Both the position numbers and the translations under genes were made by a program. 64,000 nt of DNA from Psychrobacter sp. JCM 18901 (GTDB lineage Bacteria; Pseudomonadota; Gammaproteobacteria; Pseudomonadales; Moraxellaceae). Within the stretch, counting starts at the first letter, position 1. The number at the start of each line of letters is the position of its first letter. Below are positions 1-11,393 of the stretch, one piece after another. The stretch lies in contig NZ_BAWH01000001.1 in NCBI RefSeq assembly GCF_000586435.1, forward strand, positions 1 through 64,000, in the 5' to 3' direction. The notes beneath the pieces are model-generated. The model made no database searches. It saw only the letters and a list, made by a program, of their open reading frames with translations, and had not been told where the DNA came from.

Positions 1-8
1 TTCCCATT

Positions 9-758
9 ATGGTAGTTAGACTTTCAAGCATAACGTTCAAAAGAAATCAAAAATACTATTTATACGCTCTTTTAGTTTGCTTGATTCATCCAACGATATT
101 CTTTTTTTCAACAGATATATTTCGCGATATATTTATGGCCTTTAGTTTTCTATTAGGATGCCTGACAGTAAAGTGGTTCTTAAATAGTCATAGTGTCTTT
201 GGTGCTGTCTTTTATTTTTTATTATCTGTGGCGATTGGATTTTTCTTAATAGAGATAAGACCTTATTTAGGATATGCCTACTTGCTTAGTCTACTTTTCT
301 TAAAGATAAAATTTACTAAAAGTAGAGCTTTTTATTTAGGTCTTCTCTATCTTGGACTTCTGTTTGCAGCAAACTATTTAGGCGTTTTGGACTTGCTAAC
401 TGAGTATCGGTCTGGATTTGAAGATTCGGAAGGTGGCTCGACTCTAGGTCTCAGCTTCTCTAATCCTATACTATTTATACCTAATTTTATAATTAGCTTT
501 TTAGGGCAGATGTTGGGCTTGTACATTACTAACCCGCTAGCGCTTGTACTATTCGTACTCGAAACCGTTCCTTTCTTTTTCATGCTCATATATGTATTAA
601 AGAATATTAAGTTAGCAGACAGCTTTGTACGTTTTCTCATTATATTTTTCGTGTTCTACGGCAGTGTTTGGTTGATCGGAAACGATAATTTAGGCACCGC
701 AGTACGTTTAAGGATATACAACTATTTGGCTATATATATCAGTTTTTTTATATCTTAA
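9..758 (+). CDS. Wzy/EpsG-like multi-pass membrane protein, probably the C-terminal part
   Basis: The product is a very hydrophobic protein of about 249 residues with seven or more predicted membrane spans and a short polar loop near residue 140 (RSGFEDSEGG). This pattern is typical of polysaccharide polymerases of the Wzy/EpsG type, which join repeat units at the periplasmic face of the inner membrane. The reading frame is open back to the window edge, so the ATG at 9 may be internal and the gene may start upstream. A T7 run at about 743-749 sits just before the stop; with six Ts the protein would end slightly differently. It lies directly upstream of a glycosyltransferase and an initiating sugar transferase, which supports the role. 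The exact function is inferred from topology and context only. Confidence 0.5.
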   Translation: MVVRLSSITFKRNQKYYLYALLVCLIHPTIFFFSTDIFRDIFMAFSFLLGCLTVKWFLNSHSVFGAVFYFLLSVAIGFFLIEIRPYLGYAYLLSLLFLKIKFTKSRAFYLGLLYLGLLFAANYLGVLDLLTEYRSGFEDSEGGSTLGLSFSNPILFIPNFIISFLGQMLGLYITNPLALVLFVLETVPFFFMLIYVLKNIKLADSFVRFLIIFFVFYGSVWLIGNDNLGTAVRLRIYNYLAIYISFFIS

Positions 759-816
759 GGCTTAAAAGATCGTCTTTTAGAAAGTCCTCCTCAAATAGAG
801 TATAGGTGGTGAATGG

Positions 817-1944
817 ATGAAAATAATTATTTTAGGCACCATTGCTTATAGTTTTTATGGCTTTCGCGCTGACCTTATTCAGGAGCTGGTCAAACAGCAG
901 CATACTGTCTATGCGTTTACTTCTGAATATACTCAAGATGAGCTAAAGAAGATAGAAAGGTTGGGTGCCATACCTGTAACCTATAGTCTAAATCGAGGTG
1001 GCCTGAATCCTTTAGCGGATATCACAGCAGCTTATCATCTGTCCAAAGTTATTAAGAAAATAGCGCCAGATGTTGTGTTCTCTTACTTTTCTAAACCCGT
1101 TATTTTTGGCACGTTAGCAGCAAAAATAGCAAAGGTTCCACAGGTTGTAGGTATGCTCGAAGGATTGGGTTATTGTTTTACAGATCAACCTGAAGGCCTT
1201 AGCAAGAAGGTAAAAGTGATTAAAGGTATTCAGGTCTTATTGTATAAAATTGCTTTGCCACGGTTAAATCGGCTTATATTTTTAAATACTGATGATCCTA
1301 ATGATTTATTGAAGCGGTATAAAATACAAGTGAAACAGGTAAATGTGCTAGGTGGTATTGGTTTAAATCTAAGCCAGTACAAATATCAGTCCATAGTAAA
1401 TATCGAAGAACCTATCAAATTTTTATTTATTGGTCGCTTATTGAAAGAAAAAGGCATTCATGATCTTATTTCGGCTATAAAAATAGTAAAGAAAGTATAC
1501 CCTGAAGCGTATTTCACTATTTTGGGAGAGATAGATGCTTCTAATATGGGTGCATTGCAGAAATCAGAGTTAGATGAGTTGATTGCATCGAACATCGTAA
1601 ATTATCCTGGTCATGTTGATAGTGTAAAAGACTGGATTGCAAATCATCATGTATTTGTACTGCCGTCTTATCGTGAAGGGGTGCCGCGCAGCACTCAAGA
1701 AGCGATGGCAATTGGAAGACCTATTATCACTACTGATGTACCTGGTTGCGTGAGACGGTTGTTGATGGAGTAAATGGGTTTTTAGTAGAAAAATGGGACC
1801 AAAAGCTTTGGCAGAGAAAATAATTTACTTTATAGAACATCCTGAACAGATTAAAGAGATGGGTGATGAAGCTACAAGCTAGCACAAGAGAAATTTGATG
1901 CGAATAAAGTCAATAAACGACTAATAAATATGTTGGGCTTATAA
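817..1944 (+). CDS. GT4-family glycosyltransferase (PglA-like), frameshifted as read
   Basis: This is a GT-B fold glycosyltransferase of about 376 residues once corrected. The N-terminal acceptor domain opens with MKIIILGTIAYSFYGFR. The C-terminal nucleotide-sugar domain carries FLFIGRLLKEKGIHDL, and the E-x7-E region is SYREGVPRSTQEAMA. It resembles PglA-like enzymes that add the second sugar to an undecaprenyl-linked sugar on the cytoplasmic side. As read, the frame stops at 1773, but the expected sequence (RETVVDGVNGFLVEKWD, then KALAEKI and LAQEKFDANK) continues in other frames. Single lost bases near 1749, 1799 and 1872 explain this. The corrected end abuts the ATG of the next gene at 1945, which supports the correction and an operon. 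Sugar specificity cannot be read from the sequence. Confidence 0.85.
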
Positions 1945-2557
1945 ATGATAAAACGACTATTTGACATTGTAGGTGCAACGACAGCGTTAGTAGTGCTGTC
2001 TCCTATCTACGCTGCAACTGCCTACAAGGTGAGTAAGAATCTTGGCGCGCCTGTTCTATTTCGTCAGATTCGTCCAGGTCTGTATGGCAAGCCATTTGAG
2101 ATGATAAAGTTTCGTTCCATGAAGGATGATATAGACGCAGATGGCAATCCTCTAGAAGATGGCGCGCGATTGACATCGTTTGGTAAAGCGTTGCGTAACA
2201 CCAGCCTTGATGAGTTGCCTGAACTTTGGAATGTTATAAAAGGTGATATGAGTCTAGTGGGCCCGCGACCATTATTGATGGAGTATCTACCCTTATATAA
2301 TGATGAACAAGCGCGCCGACACGATGTCCGCCCAGGTATTACAGGGTATGCTCAAATTAATGGTCGCAATGCTATTGGATGGAATGAGAGGTTTGCATTG
2401 GACACATGGTATGTGGACAATCAGTCGCTGTGGTTGGATATCAAGATTTTATTTAAAACAGTGAAAAAAAGTTATTGTTAAAGATGGCATTAGTGCTGAG
2501 GGAGAAGCGACTATGAGTAAATTCATGGGCAATAGTATTAATGAAGAAATGCTTTAA
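1945..2557 (+). CDS. Initiating sugar-phosphate transferase (PglC/WcaJ/ItrA type), frameshifted
   Basis: This bacterial sugar transferase (PF02397) moves a sugar-1-phosphate from a UDP-sugar to undecaprenyl phosphate, the first step of repeat-unit assembly. The short form of about 203 residues has one N-terminal membrane segment (residues 3-25) and then the conserved KFRSM, RNTSLDELPELWNV, GDMSLVGPRP and RPGITGYAQINGRN blocks. The length matches the PglC/ItrA class and not the long WcaJ class. As read, the frame ends at 2481 after KTVKKSYC. An A7 run at 2464-2470 should be A6; removing one base restores VIVKDGISAEGEATMSKFMG, a typical PglC-type tail. The start is fixed by the direct junction with the preceding gene. 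Confidence 0.9.
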
Positions 2558-2701
2558 AAGTACTCTTTGCTAATAGCAATACAGCTAATTGAAAAAGCTG
2601 CGTATCAAGCAAATCATGATAGATAGGAAGGTTAATAACATAGTGAGCAGTTTATCGTAGAGCATGACACAACATTAGACATAAGTACCATAGAGGAACA
2701 T

Positions 2702-3902
2702 ATGCTAAATACCCCTTTTTCACCTTGGCCAAAATTTACGCAGCATGAGGCTGATGCTGTCAGTCGAGTGCTACTATCTAATAAAGTCAATTATTGGACA
2801 GGCGAAGAATGTCGTCAGTTTGAGCGAGAGTTTGCTGACTGGGTAGGTAGTAAGTACGCAATAGCGTTGGGTAATGGCACCTTGGCATTGGATGTCGCGT
2901 TACAAGCACTCGATATAGGTGCAGGTGATGAGGTCATTGTCACACCGCGTACCTTTATTGCTAGTATCTCATCAATCGTTAATGCAGGTGCGACCCCCAT
3001 CTTTGCAGATGTCGATGAAGCAACTGGTAATATCACTGCTGAGACCATCACAGCTGTATTAAGCGACAAGACGAAAGGTATCGTGTGCGTCCATTTAGCT
3101 GGCTGGCCATGCGATATGGACAGTATTATCGCACTGGCAGATGAGCATGGCTTATATGTTATTGAAGATTGCGCACAAGCTCATGGCGCACGATATAAAG
3201 GGCGAAGCGTGGGCAGTATTGGTCATGTTGGGGCATGGAGTTTTTGCCAAGATAAGATTATGACCACAGGAGGTGAGGGCGGTATGGTCACCACCGATAG
3301 CGAACTGCTATGGCGTAAAATGTGGGCGTATAAGGATCATGGTAAGAGCTATGCGGCAGTCTATGAAACGGAGCAATCACCTGGCTACAATTGGCTCCAT
3401 GAAAGCTTTGGCACCAATTGGCGTATGACTGAGATGCAAGGCGTTCTAGGGCGTATTCAACTGGAAAAAAATGAATGAGTGGACAGCAAAACGGACTACT
3501 AATGCGCAAGCCATACTAGAGGCCTGTAGTAAATGGGAGTCCAAAGGCTACCTTTGTGTGCCGAGACTAGAGCATTTAGCGCAGTTCTCAAATGCTAACC
3601 ATGCTTACTATAAATTATATGTCTATGTGCAGTCCGATAATCTACCTGATGGCTGGACACGTGACCGTATTATTGAAGCAATTAACAATCAAGGTGTGCC
3701 TTGCTTCTCTGGATCTGCGTCAGAAGTATATTTGGAGAAGGCCTTTGATAATACAGGGTTGCGTCCAAGTGTTAGATTGCCAATGGCAAAGCAGCTAGGT
3801 GAGAGTAGTCTGATGTTTCTAGTGCATCCTACGCTTACGGCGGCTGAAATTGAACTGACAATACAAGCGATCGATAGCGTGTTTGATTCGATGGTCGAAT
3901 AA
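2702..3902 (+). CDS. DegT/DnrJ/EryC1 aminotransferase (PglE-like), frameshifted
   Basis: This is a PLP-dependent sugar aminotransferase of about 399 residues after correction. Such enzymes make 4-amino sugars from UDP-4-keto sugars, for example on the bacillosamine route. The fold-type I blocks are clear: NGTLALDVALQAL near residue 60, VIEDCAQAHGA near 155, and the PLP-lysine region SFCQDKIMTTGGEGG near 182. GAGGAAC precedes the ATG. The frame stops at 3478, but the remaining conserved sequence (MNEWTAKRTTNAQ and onwards) continues to 3902 in another frame. The A7 run at 3465-3471 should be A6. No matching acetyltransferase or 4,6-dehydratase gene lies beside it in the window, so the exact sugar product is uncertain. 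Confidence 0.88.
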
Positions 3903-4180
3903 AATGGCAATGAATGATTATTTTTAGAAATTTACTTTGTGGTCGATGCTACTCTTACTAAAAGCATAAGGTACATTTGCCTATATATAAGCAATACTGT
4001 TTAATTGACTTATTATGAAAATTTATCAGTGCACAGGCTTTATCTTACGCTAGGATTTTGTAGCGTACACAGGTACAATATTACTCTTAGTCAAAGATTG
4101 ACGAACCAAAGGACAGGCATGCAAAGTATTTGCGCGCGCTGTCTTTATTTTTTTATATCGTACCCTCTATTGGAGTTACT

Positions 4181-5059
4181 ATGTCTACTGCCCAAGAATC
4201 CGCTACCGTTTTGGACGGCAAAGCACTTGCCAAACAAATAGAACAGGATCTGCGCACGCGCGTAGATACGATTAAGGAAAAGACTGGCCGCACCCCAAGC
4301 TTAGCGACGATATTGGTTGGTGACGATCCAGCCTCTGCCACTTATGTTCGTATGAAAGGCAACGCCTGTAAGCGTGTTGGCATGGACTCTATACGCGTTG
4401 AGATGCCGAGTGCCACGACCACTGAGCAGCTCATGGCAAAAATAGATGAGTTAAATAGCAATCCAGATGTACACGGCATTTTGCTACAGCATCCGGTTCC
4501 TGAGCATATTGATGAGCGTGCTTGTTTTGAGCAGATTGACTTAGCAAAAGACGTCGATGGCGTGACTTGTCTTGGTTTTGGTCGTATGGCGATGCAGCAG
4601 TCAGCTTATGGCTCATGCACACCGCAGGGCATTATGCATTTGTTAGAGCATTATAATATCGAGCTATCAGGTAAAGAAGCCGTAGTCGTAGGACGTAGTG
4701 CTATCTTAGGTAAGCCAATGGCGATGATGCTATTGAATGCTAACTGTACAGTGACTATCTGCCATTCAAGAACTCAAGATTTGGCAGCACATATTAAGCG
4801 TGCAGATATCGTGGTTGGTGCCGTAGGTGTACCTGAGCTGATTAAAGCGGAATGGATCAAAGCAGGAGCGGTTGTCATTGATGCAGGTTTCCATCCGACA
4901 GATGATGGCGGTGTTGGTGATATCGAAATGCAAGGCATGGAAAACATTGCCAGCGCTTATACGCCAGTGCCAGGCGGCGTTGGCCCAATGACTATCAACA
5001 CGCTTATTCGCCAAACGGTCGATGCTGCTGAAAAATCAGCGGGTTTGAATAACGGCTAA
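4181..5059 (+). CDS. folD: Bifunctional 5,10-methylenetetrahydrofolate dehydrogenase / cyclohydrolase FolD
   Basis: FolD is a cytoplasmic enzyme that interconverts 5,10-methylene-THF, 5,10-methenyl-THF and 10-formyl-THF to supply one-carbon units for purines and initiator tRNA. The 292-residue length is normal. Visible motifs are [18 protein letters not shown] with the catalytic YxxxK lysine, [11 protein letters not shown], the NADP-binding [15 protein letters not shown] region, and the C-terminal [15 protein letters not shown] block. I chose ATG 4181 ([11 protein letters not shown]) because TGGAG lies nine bases upstream; an upstream in-frame ATG at 4130 has no such site and adds an unusual hydrophobic leader. 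It stands alone between the polysaccharide cluster and psiE. The 278-base region before it holds no other gene. Confidence 0.97.
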   Translation: MSTAQESATVLDGKALAKQIEQDLRTRVDTIKEKTGRTPSLATILVGDDPASATYVRMKGNACKRVGMDSIRVEMPSATTTEQLMAKIDELNSNPDVHGILLQHPVPEHIDERACFEQIDLAKDVDGVTCLGFGRMAMQQSAYGSCTPQGIMHLLEHYNIELSGKEAVVVGRSAILGKPMAMMLLNANCTVTICHSRTQDLAAHIKRADIVVGAVGVPELIKAEWIKAGAVVIDAGFHPTDDGGVGDIEMQGMENIASAYTPVPGGVGPMTINTLIRQTVDAAEKSAGLNNG

Positions 5060-5099
5060 AAAGATAGTCATACGAATACTGATTGCCGATATATAAGGG

Positions 5100-5123
5100 G
5101 CCTGAGGTCACATAAACTCAGGC
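5100..5123 (+). other. Short hairpin between folD and psiE
   Basis: A 7-bp inverted repeat (GCCTGAG and CTCAGGC) with a loop of about 10 bases lies between the folD stop and the psiE start. No T-run follows, so it is not a standard intrinsic terminator. It could be a weak or Rho-assisted 3' end, or a structured psiE leader. Confidence 0.3.
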
Positions 5124-5158
5124 TAAATCAACCACATTTCAGTTGATAGGACCTAAAC

Positions 5159-5677
5159 ATGGCTAAAAAAAACGTAGGTGTTCATGAGCGACTACAAAGT
5201 ATTGGTAGAGAGTTTGTCGATGTCTGTCATTACGTTATTTTATTTCTAATCAGTGTAGTGGTAGTCTGGACTGCAGGTAAAGAATTTATTTATATTGTCC
5301 AAAAGGGTTCAGCGGATCTAAAAGACATATTGATGTTATTTATTTACCTTGAGCTACTGGCTATGATAGGTATCTACTTTAAAACTCACCGACTGCCAGT
5401 ACAGTTTTTGATATTTATTGCTATAACGGCCTTATCACGACATTTGGTGGTTGATGTACAGGCAGTTTCAGACTATTTCCATTTATGGCTGCTTGCGACA
5501 ATTTCCGTGGCCATCATGCTACTGAGCGGCTCTATTGTAATCCTGACTTGGACGGCCAAAACATTTGGTCGCCCAGAGGATAATCTTGATAAGCAGCATG
5601 CAAATCTAACAGTTAAGGCGCTATTGCCTGATAATGCTCAAGCACCTGATAGTCATACTAAGCATCGCCGTGAATAA
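5159..5677 (+). CDS. psiE: PsiE-family phosphate-starvation-inducible membrane protein
   Basis: This 172-residue inner-membrane protein has four predicted spans, and its core (FIYLELLAMIGIYFKTHRLPV, then FIAITALSRHLVV) is characteristic of the PsiE family (PF06146). In E. coli psiE responds to phosphate limitation and cAMP; its biochemical role is not established. A hydrophilic tail of about 40 residues extends past the last span and looks variable. The gene contains an in-frame A8 run at codons 3-5 (MAKKNVG) that reads correctly, unlike many other A-runs in this window. It is followed by a bidirectional terminator shared with the convergent corA. No Pho box was recognised upstream. Confidence 0.85.
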   Translation: MAKKNVGVHERLQSIGREFVDVCHYVILFLISVVVVWTAGKEFIYIVQKGSADLKDILMLFIYLELLAMIGIYFKTHRLPVQFLIFIAITALSRHLVVDVQAVSDYFHLWLLATISVAIMLLSGSIVILTWTAKTFGRPEDNLDKQHANLTVKALLPDNAQAPDSHTKHRRE

Positions 5678-5707
5678 TTAGATAGCGTTACAAAAAGATA
5701 GCAACAT

Positions 5708-5739
5708 AAAAAAGAGCGACTAGCGGTTGCTCTTTTTTT
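5708..5739. terminator. Bidirectional intrinsic terminator between psiE and corA
   Basis: A GC-containing stem (AAGAGC paired with GCTCTT, loop about GACTAGCGGTT) is flanked by an A-run on the left and a T7 run on the right. It therefore can end transcription in both directions between the convergent psiE and corA genes. Confidence 0.8.
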
Positions 5740-5756
5740 ATGCCTGGCGTTTGGTA

Positions 5757-6970
5757 TTACAACCATTTCAATCTTTTAAAGTTGTAGTACAGATAGCTAC
5801 ATAAGGCGATAATAATGACCATTATGACAAGGTAAGAGTATTTCCAATGCAGCTCAGGCATAAAGTCAAAGTTCATGCCATAAACGCCAGCGATAGCTGT
5901 CGGCACTGCCAGAATACCTGCCCATGCAGCGAGCTTACGCACGACTTCATTCTGACCCATATTGACCATCGCCATATAGGTGTTCATCACCACGCTCAGC
6001 ATTTCATTAAGACCATTAATAGCATCTAGGGAGTGCAATAGGTGATCGTTAACATCGCGAAAGTAAGGCTTAGCGGCTTGAGAAAATCCAGAGATAATCT
6101 CACTTTTTTTATGATTGATAAAAAAGCTACAGATGTCTTGCACAGGTAAGATGATGGCGCGCATATGTACCAGTTGCGATTTAAGCTCGTAAAGATTTTT
6201 TTAGCGTGCCTTTATCAAACTCAGAGGTAAATACATAGCGTTCTTGCTCGCGCAAGTAACGGCCCAATCGATCGGTAATCGGCATATAGTTATCAACGAT
6301 AAAATCGAGGATAGCATGCAGTACAAAGATAGCCCATGCGTAACTTCTCAGGACGACGATGACAATGCTCACGTACTGGCGCATAAGAGTTTGACGGACC
6401 ATTGCGAATCGTAATGAGGTAGTTTTTACCCATAAATATCGCAGTAGTACCATAACGAATGACATTGTCTTCGAGCTTGGCCGTACGTAGCACCACAAAG
6501 ACCATGTCATTATCGTAGTTTTCGACTTTGGCACGTTGATGATCAGCAAAGGCATCCTCAATCGCTAGCTCATGCAGGTCAAAGGCTTCTTTTACTTTGA
6601 CCATGGTTTCTAAGCTTGGATCATATAGCCCAAGCCAAATAAACTGACCGTTATTACCTAGCGTACGACTCACATCATTGAGCGCCACTCTATTAAGGTT
6701 CTCACCTGTTTTACGTGAGTAAGCGTAGCAATTGACCACTTCGCCTGCGCTTGATGAGTCAATATCTTCATAGCGTTCAGAGTCAGGATCGTAGACCGTC
6801 ATGGTCTCGATAGTGTCTTCAGTAGTGGCGTCCACATCCCCATAAATATAGCTATCATCATCGTCCAAATAGAGATGCTTGTCATTCATATTGGCGTAGA
6901 TATGATTCATATTGGAATCAGGCGCAATATGAGCCGTTTTTTTAATCAATTGATTATTATCATTTTCCAT
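5757..6970 (-). CDS. corA: CorA magnesium/cobalt transporter, frameshifted
   Basis: CorA forms a homopentameric channel for Mg2+ and Co2+ in the inner membrane. The diagnostic YGMNFDFMPEL (GMN motif) lies in the loop between the two C-terminal membrane helices, and the protein ends in the basic YNFKRLKWL. The large N-terminal cytoplasmic domain has an unusually acidic first 70 residues rich in Asp and Tyr. After correction it is about 404 residues. I chose the ATG at 6970 (MENDNN) because AGGAAAG lies just upstream; an ATG at 6985 is also possible. The frame is broken twice: two bases are missing near 6332-6340 (restoring RHGAIFVLHAILDF) and one base is extra in the T7 run at 6196-6202 (restoring NLYELKSQLVHMRAI). 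Confidence 0.9.
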
Positions 6971-7050
6971 ATACTTTCCTGTCATATAATAAAAAAATCA
7001 ATAATCCAAATATACTGTGAACGCTGCTACGGTTTTATCGTGTGCCAATG

Positions 7051-7443
7051 CTAACTATAGGCATAGCTTTTTAGCGTATCGATATCTACCAATGCCAATA
7101 AACTCTCGTGACACGCTTCTAACTTTATTTGCGGTGCAATATCGAAGTCCAATGCTTCAACCCAACGTAGCGCGCAGATGCACCAGTAGTCACCAGGTTT
7201 GAGACCAGGAAAGTTGTATTCAGGTAGTGGGGTAATCAGGTCGTTACCGCGACTGGCAGAGAAGTTTAAAAACTCACTGGTCATCTTGGCGCAGACGGTA
7301 TGTTGACCGACATCGTGGTTGCCAGTATGGCAAAAACCATTGCGATAATAGCCAGTGATGGGATCGAAACAACAGCTGGCAAGTGCGGTGCCTAAGACAT
7401 TGGTTTGGTTGATGGCAGGGTTTGGGTGGTAATCAGATGACAT
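7051..7443 (-). CDS. DUF2237 family protein
   Basis: This 130-residue protein shows the DUF2237 pattern throughout: NVLGTALASCCFDPITGYYR, the CHTGNHDVGQHTVCAKMT block, FSASRGNDL, then FPGLKPGDYWCICALRW and LEACHESLL. The conserved Cys and His residues suggest metal binding, but the family has no established function. It is monocistronic and diverges from hisZ across a 490-base region. The fit to the family is strong; any role is unknown. Confidence 0.85.
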   Translation of the reverse strand: MSSDYHPNPAINQTNVLGTALASCCFDPITGYYRNGFCHTGNHDVGQHTVCAKMTSEFLNFSASRGNDLITPLPEYNFPGLKPGDYWCICALRWVEALDFDIAPQIKLEACHESLLALVDIDTLKSYAYS

Positions 7444-7933
7444 AAGGCTTCCGAGATAAAAATATGTGTTAGTGTATCATGAGTCTGTGTTGATGACGCT
7501 GCCGTAATCGCGCTCATTATCTTATGGTTAACAAAAAAATAAACCTCTTGGCTATTCGCTCAATATTGAGCCAAACACATCAATGATGACTGTTACATCT
7601 GCTAAGCTAATAAGCGGCAATTGAACTGTAATTAGATAGTGATTGTGGCTAATTGTCACTAGGCGAACCTTGAGTGCTATGCTAAACTAAAGCATAAAGT
7701 GCCTTGATTATTTGTCGCAATTTTTTTAGCGCATAAAGATACTCGTCTTATCATTCTAAATTATACTTATTATTCACCCTTTTGCGGTTACCTGGTTTGT
7801 TTATAAATAATTGGGTCAATGATGTTGCGCGTTAAAAATAAACACACACAGCGTCAATACTCGGCAAATCACCCTTTAAGTACCGCATCAGTACCGCGTT
7901 TTTGGTAAGCGATACGCCAAACAAGGATTTATT
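7444..7933. other. Divergent intergenic region between the DUF2237 gene and hisZ
   Basis: This 490-base AT-rich stretch contains no credible reading frame. It should hold the promoters for the leftward DUF2237 gene and the rightward hisZ. An AAGGA ribosome-binding site at 7922-7926 marks the hisZ start. I saw no convincing operator or hairpin. Confidence 0.5.
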
Positions 7934-9232
7934 GTGTCTGTTAGTTCTGATTCTGCAAAACCTGCCCAGCCAAATTCTACCAACGAAACAGTGTCTCAGC
8001 CTGCCGAAAACAGTGCTGCACCCAATCGCATGCCATATTTGAGTAACTTTGGCAGTGATGTTGCCAATAGTTGGCTATTGCCTGATGGGGTGGTTGATGT
8101 CCTGTTTGAAGATGCGCACAAGCAAGAAGTGCTTAGACATCAGTTAATCGAACAGCTTATTACTCATGGTTATCAACTGGTTTGCCCACCGATGATCGAG
8201 TTTACTGAGTCTTTGCTAAGTGATGCGTCAGAAGATCTGAAACGCCAAACCTTCAAAATTATCGATCAGTTGACGGGTCGTCTAATGGGCGTTCGCGCTG
8301 ATATTACCCCGCAGATTTTACGTATAGATGCGCATCATGGCGGTACGGGTATTGCGCGTTATTGCTATGTTGGTGATGTGATTCATACCTTGCCATCAGG
8401 TCTGTTTGGCTCACGTACGCCGCTACAGTTGGGTGCTGAGATATTTGGCTGTGCGTCACTAGCAGCAGATATTGAGCTGATAGACGTGCTGTTTACGATG
8501 GTAAATAAACTCAATATGAGTGCAGCGCTTCATATCGATTTGGGTCACGTGGCAATATTCAAACGTTTGGCTGAATTGGCTGAATTGTCAGACAGTGATA
8601 CTGAGCAATTGATGTACTTATATGCCAATAAAAACTTGCCAGAGCTCAAGCGTGTTTGCCGTGCTTTGCCAATGGGTGATGATTTTTATGTGTTGGCACG
8701 CTTTGGCCACGATATCGCAAACCTATTAGCCAAATTATCAGATGCAGCACAACAAGACAGCCAAATCGCAACGGCAATTGATGAGCTACAGCGTCTGAAA
8801 AACTATCTACAAGACCAATGGCAGTGCCCAGTGAGTATTGATGTGACTGAGCTATCAGGTTACCACTATCACACTGGCATCGTCTTCAATGGTTATATTA
8901 ATAGCGAAACGCAGCCACTAGTACGTGGTGGTCGTTTTGATGGTATGCAAAGCCAGACACAAGCGTTACGTGCGGCCACGGGCTTTAGTATGGATGTTAG
9001 CCGATTGCTGGCTCATACACAGTTAGATGCGCCAACCGTTGTCTTAGTTGATTTTGCCGCTTTGTCTAATGCAAATACAGATGAGATGCAGACGCTACTG
9101 CAACAAGTAGAGAGTCTGCGTCAGCAAGGCTATCGCGTTACTATGCCGTTAGATGCACAGGACAGTCCAGATGATGTGACGCATCGTTTGTGCATGGCTG
9201 ATGACAGTCAATGGCAGCTACAAACTGTTTAA
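7934..9232 (+). CDS. hisZ: ATP phosphoribosyltransferase regulatory subunit HisZ
   Basis: HisZ is a catalytically inactive paralogue of histidyl-tRNA synthetase that partners the short form of HisG in the first step of histidine synthesis. The 432-residue protein has the HisRS-like core (SWLLPDGVVDVLFEDAHKQ, VRADITPQILRID, and later YHYHTGIVFNGY and RGGRFDGM) but lacks an anticodon-binding domain. It starts at a GTG (7934) preceded by AAGGA. The N-terminal 30 residues, rich in Ser, Pro and Asn, are an extension compared with usual HisZ, so an internal start cannot be excluded. It is followed by purA, a common neighbour in gammaproteobacteria. A true hisS is also present in this window, at 17347, which confirms that this copy is the regulatory paralogue. 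Confidence 0.93.
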   Translation: MSVSSDSAKPAQPNSTNETVSQPAENSAAPNRMPYLSNFGSDVANSWLLPDGVVDVLFEDAHKQEVLRHQLIEQLITHGYQLVCPPMIEFTESLLSDASEDLKRQTFKIIDQLTGRLMGVRADITPQILRIDAHHGGTGIARYCYVGDVIHTLPSGLFGSRTPLQLGAEIFGCASLAADIELIDVLFTMVNKLNMSAALHIDLGHVAIFKRLAELAELSDSDTEQLMYLYANKNLPELKRVCRALPMGDDFYVLARFGHDIANLLAKLSDAAQQDSQIATAIDELQRLKNYLQDQWQCPVSIDVTELSGYHYHTGIVFNGYINSETQPLVRGGRFDGMQSQTQALRAATGFSMDVSRLLAHTQLDAPTVVLVDFAALSNANTDEMQTLLQQVESLRQQGYRVTMPLDAQDSPDDVTHRLCMADDSQWQLQTV

Positions 9233-9429
9233 CTGTCTGATAGTAGCTATTGAATGGCGCACGTAGCCAAAATTATTCAGTACAAATTATGAGAACGTAA
9301 AATTATTTGTTAGATATCTCAGTGTTTCTATTTCATGAAGCACTGAGATAAAAAGATACAGCTAAGAAAATCATTTTAATTTTCAGCTTTTATTGCACAC
9401 ACCTCAATACATAAAGGTAAGGATTGATC

Positions 9430-10718
<1,289 letters not shown>

Positions 10719-10760
10719 TTTTTACTATAAACTTAATTAAATAGTTTTTGGTATCAATAA

Positions 10761-10790
10761 AAACCCCAATGCTGAGCGTTGGGGTTTTTT
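10761..10790 (+). terminator. Intrinsic terminator of purA
   Basis: A strong hairpin (AAACCCCAA paired with TTGGGGTTT, loop TGCTGAGCG) followed by a T-run lies 42 bases after the purA stop. Confidence 0.9.
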
Positions 10791-10975
10791 GTGTGTGCTA
10801 CTTCAAGAAATTGATTGATTACCTTGAATTTCAACAATGTAAGAGTAGGGCTACTAGCTATAATATCATCTAGAAATATCATAAATAATGGATATACTGA
10901 CATTATTTTGGTTTAATTAAGTGTAAGATATTATAGACGGATTTGGTTTTATCAACATACAAAAAGGAATTTGCT

Positions 10976-11393
10976 ATGACAACGAATACGCTTAAATCCA
11001 CGATTCGCAATACCTCTATAGCAATAGTTACATCCGCAGCTTTCATGTTGCCTATGTTTGCTTGGGGTGCAGAAAACTGTGACAAACCAAACAATGACTT
11101 TGATGGGCTATATTGCCTCACGAAAGTATATTTGGAAGCAGATAAGGAGCTTAACAACTCTTACAATAAATTGAGTAAACTCCTAAACAAACAGCAAAAA
11201 GCCACGCTTAAACGCGGACAATTAGCGTGGATGCGCGAGCGCAACGACCAATGTAGTTATAACGATGGTGATGGTTTCTTTGTCAATATGAGCTGTGCCA
11301 CCAATAAGACAGCTAATCGAGTTAATTTTTTTGAATGAACGTGTGCGTGAATGCAATGCAGGTAGTTGTCGAGACAGTCGCTTAGATGATTAA
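10976..11393 (+). CDS. Secreted LprI/DUF1311-like protein, frameshifted
   Basis: The corrected product is about 138 residues, with an N-terminal signal peptide (cleavage likely after FAWGA). The mature part carries four Cys residues before the break and two after it, and the DUF1311/LprI pattern: ADKELNNSYNKL, then a lysine-rich helix and RGQLAWMRERNDQC. LprI-type domains are linked to lysozyme inhibition in the envelope, but many members are uncharacterised. The start at 10976 follows AAAGGAA. The frame ends early in the T7 run at 11326-11332; with six Ts it reads LNERVRECNAGSCRDSRLDD and stops at 11393. It stands alone between purA and ndk. Confidence 0.75.

Noticed and set aside
374..640. 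Minus-strand frame opposite the Wzy-like gene
   Set aside because: Shadow of the membrane protein; no independent evidence.
2558..2701. Possible remnant of a PglD-type acetyltransferase between the transferase and aminotransferase genes
   Set aside because: None of the three forward frames showed a recognisable acetyltransferase block; treated as plain spacer.
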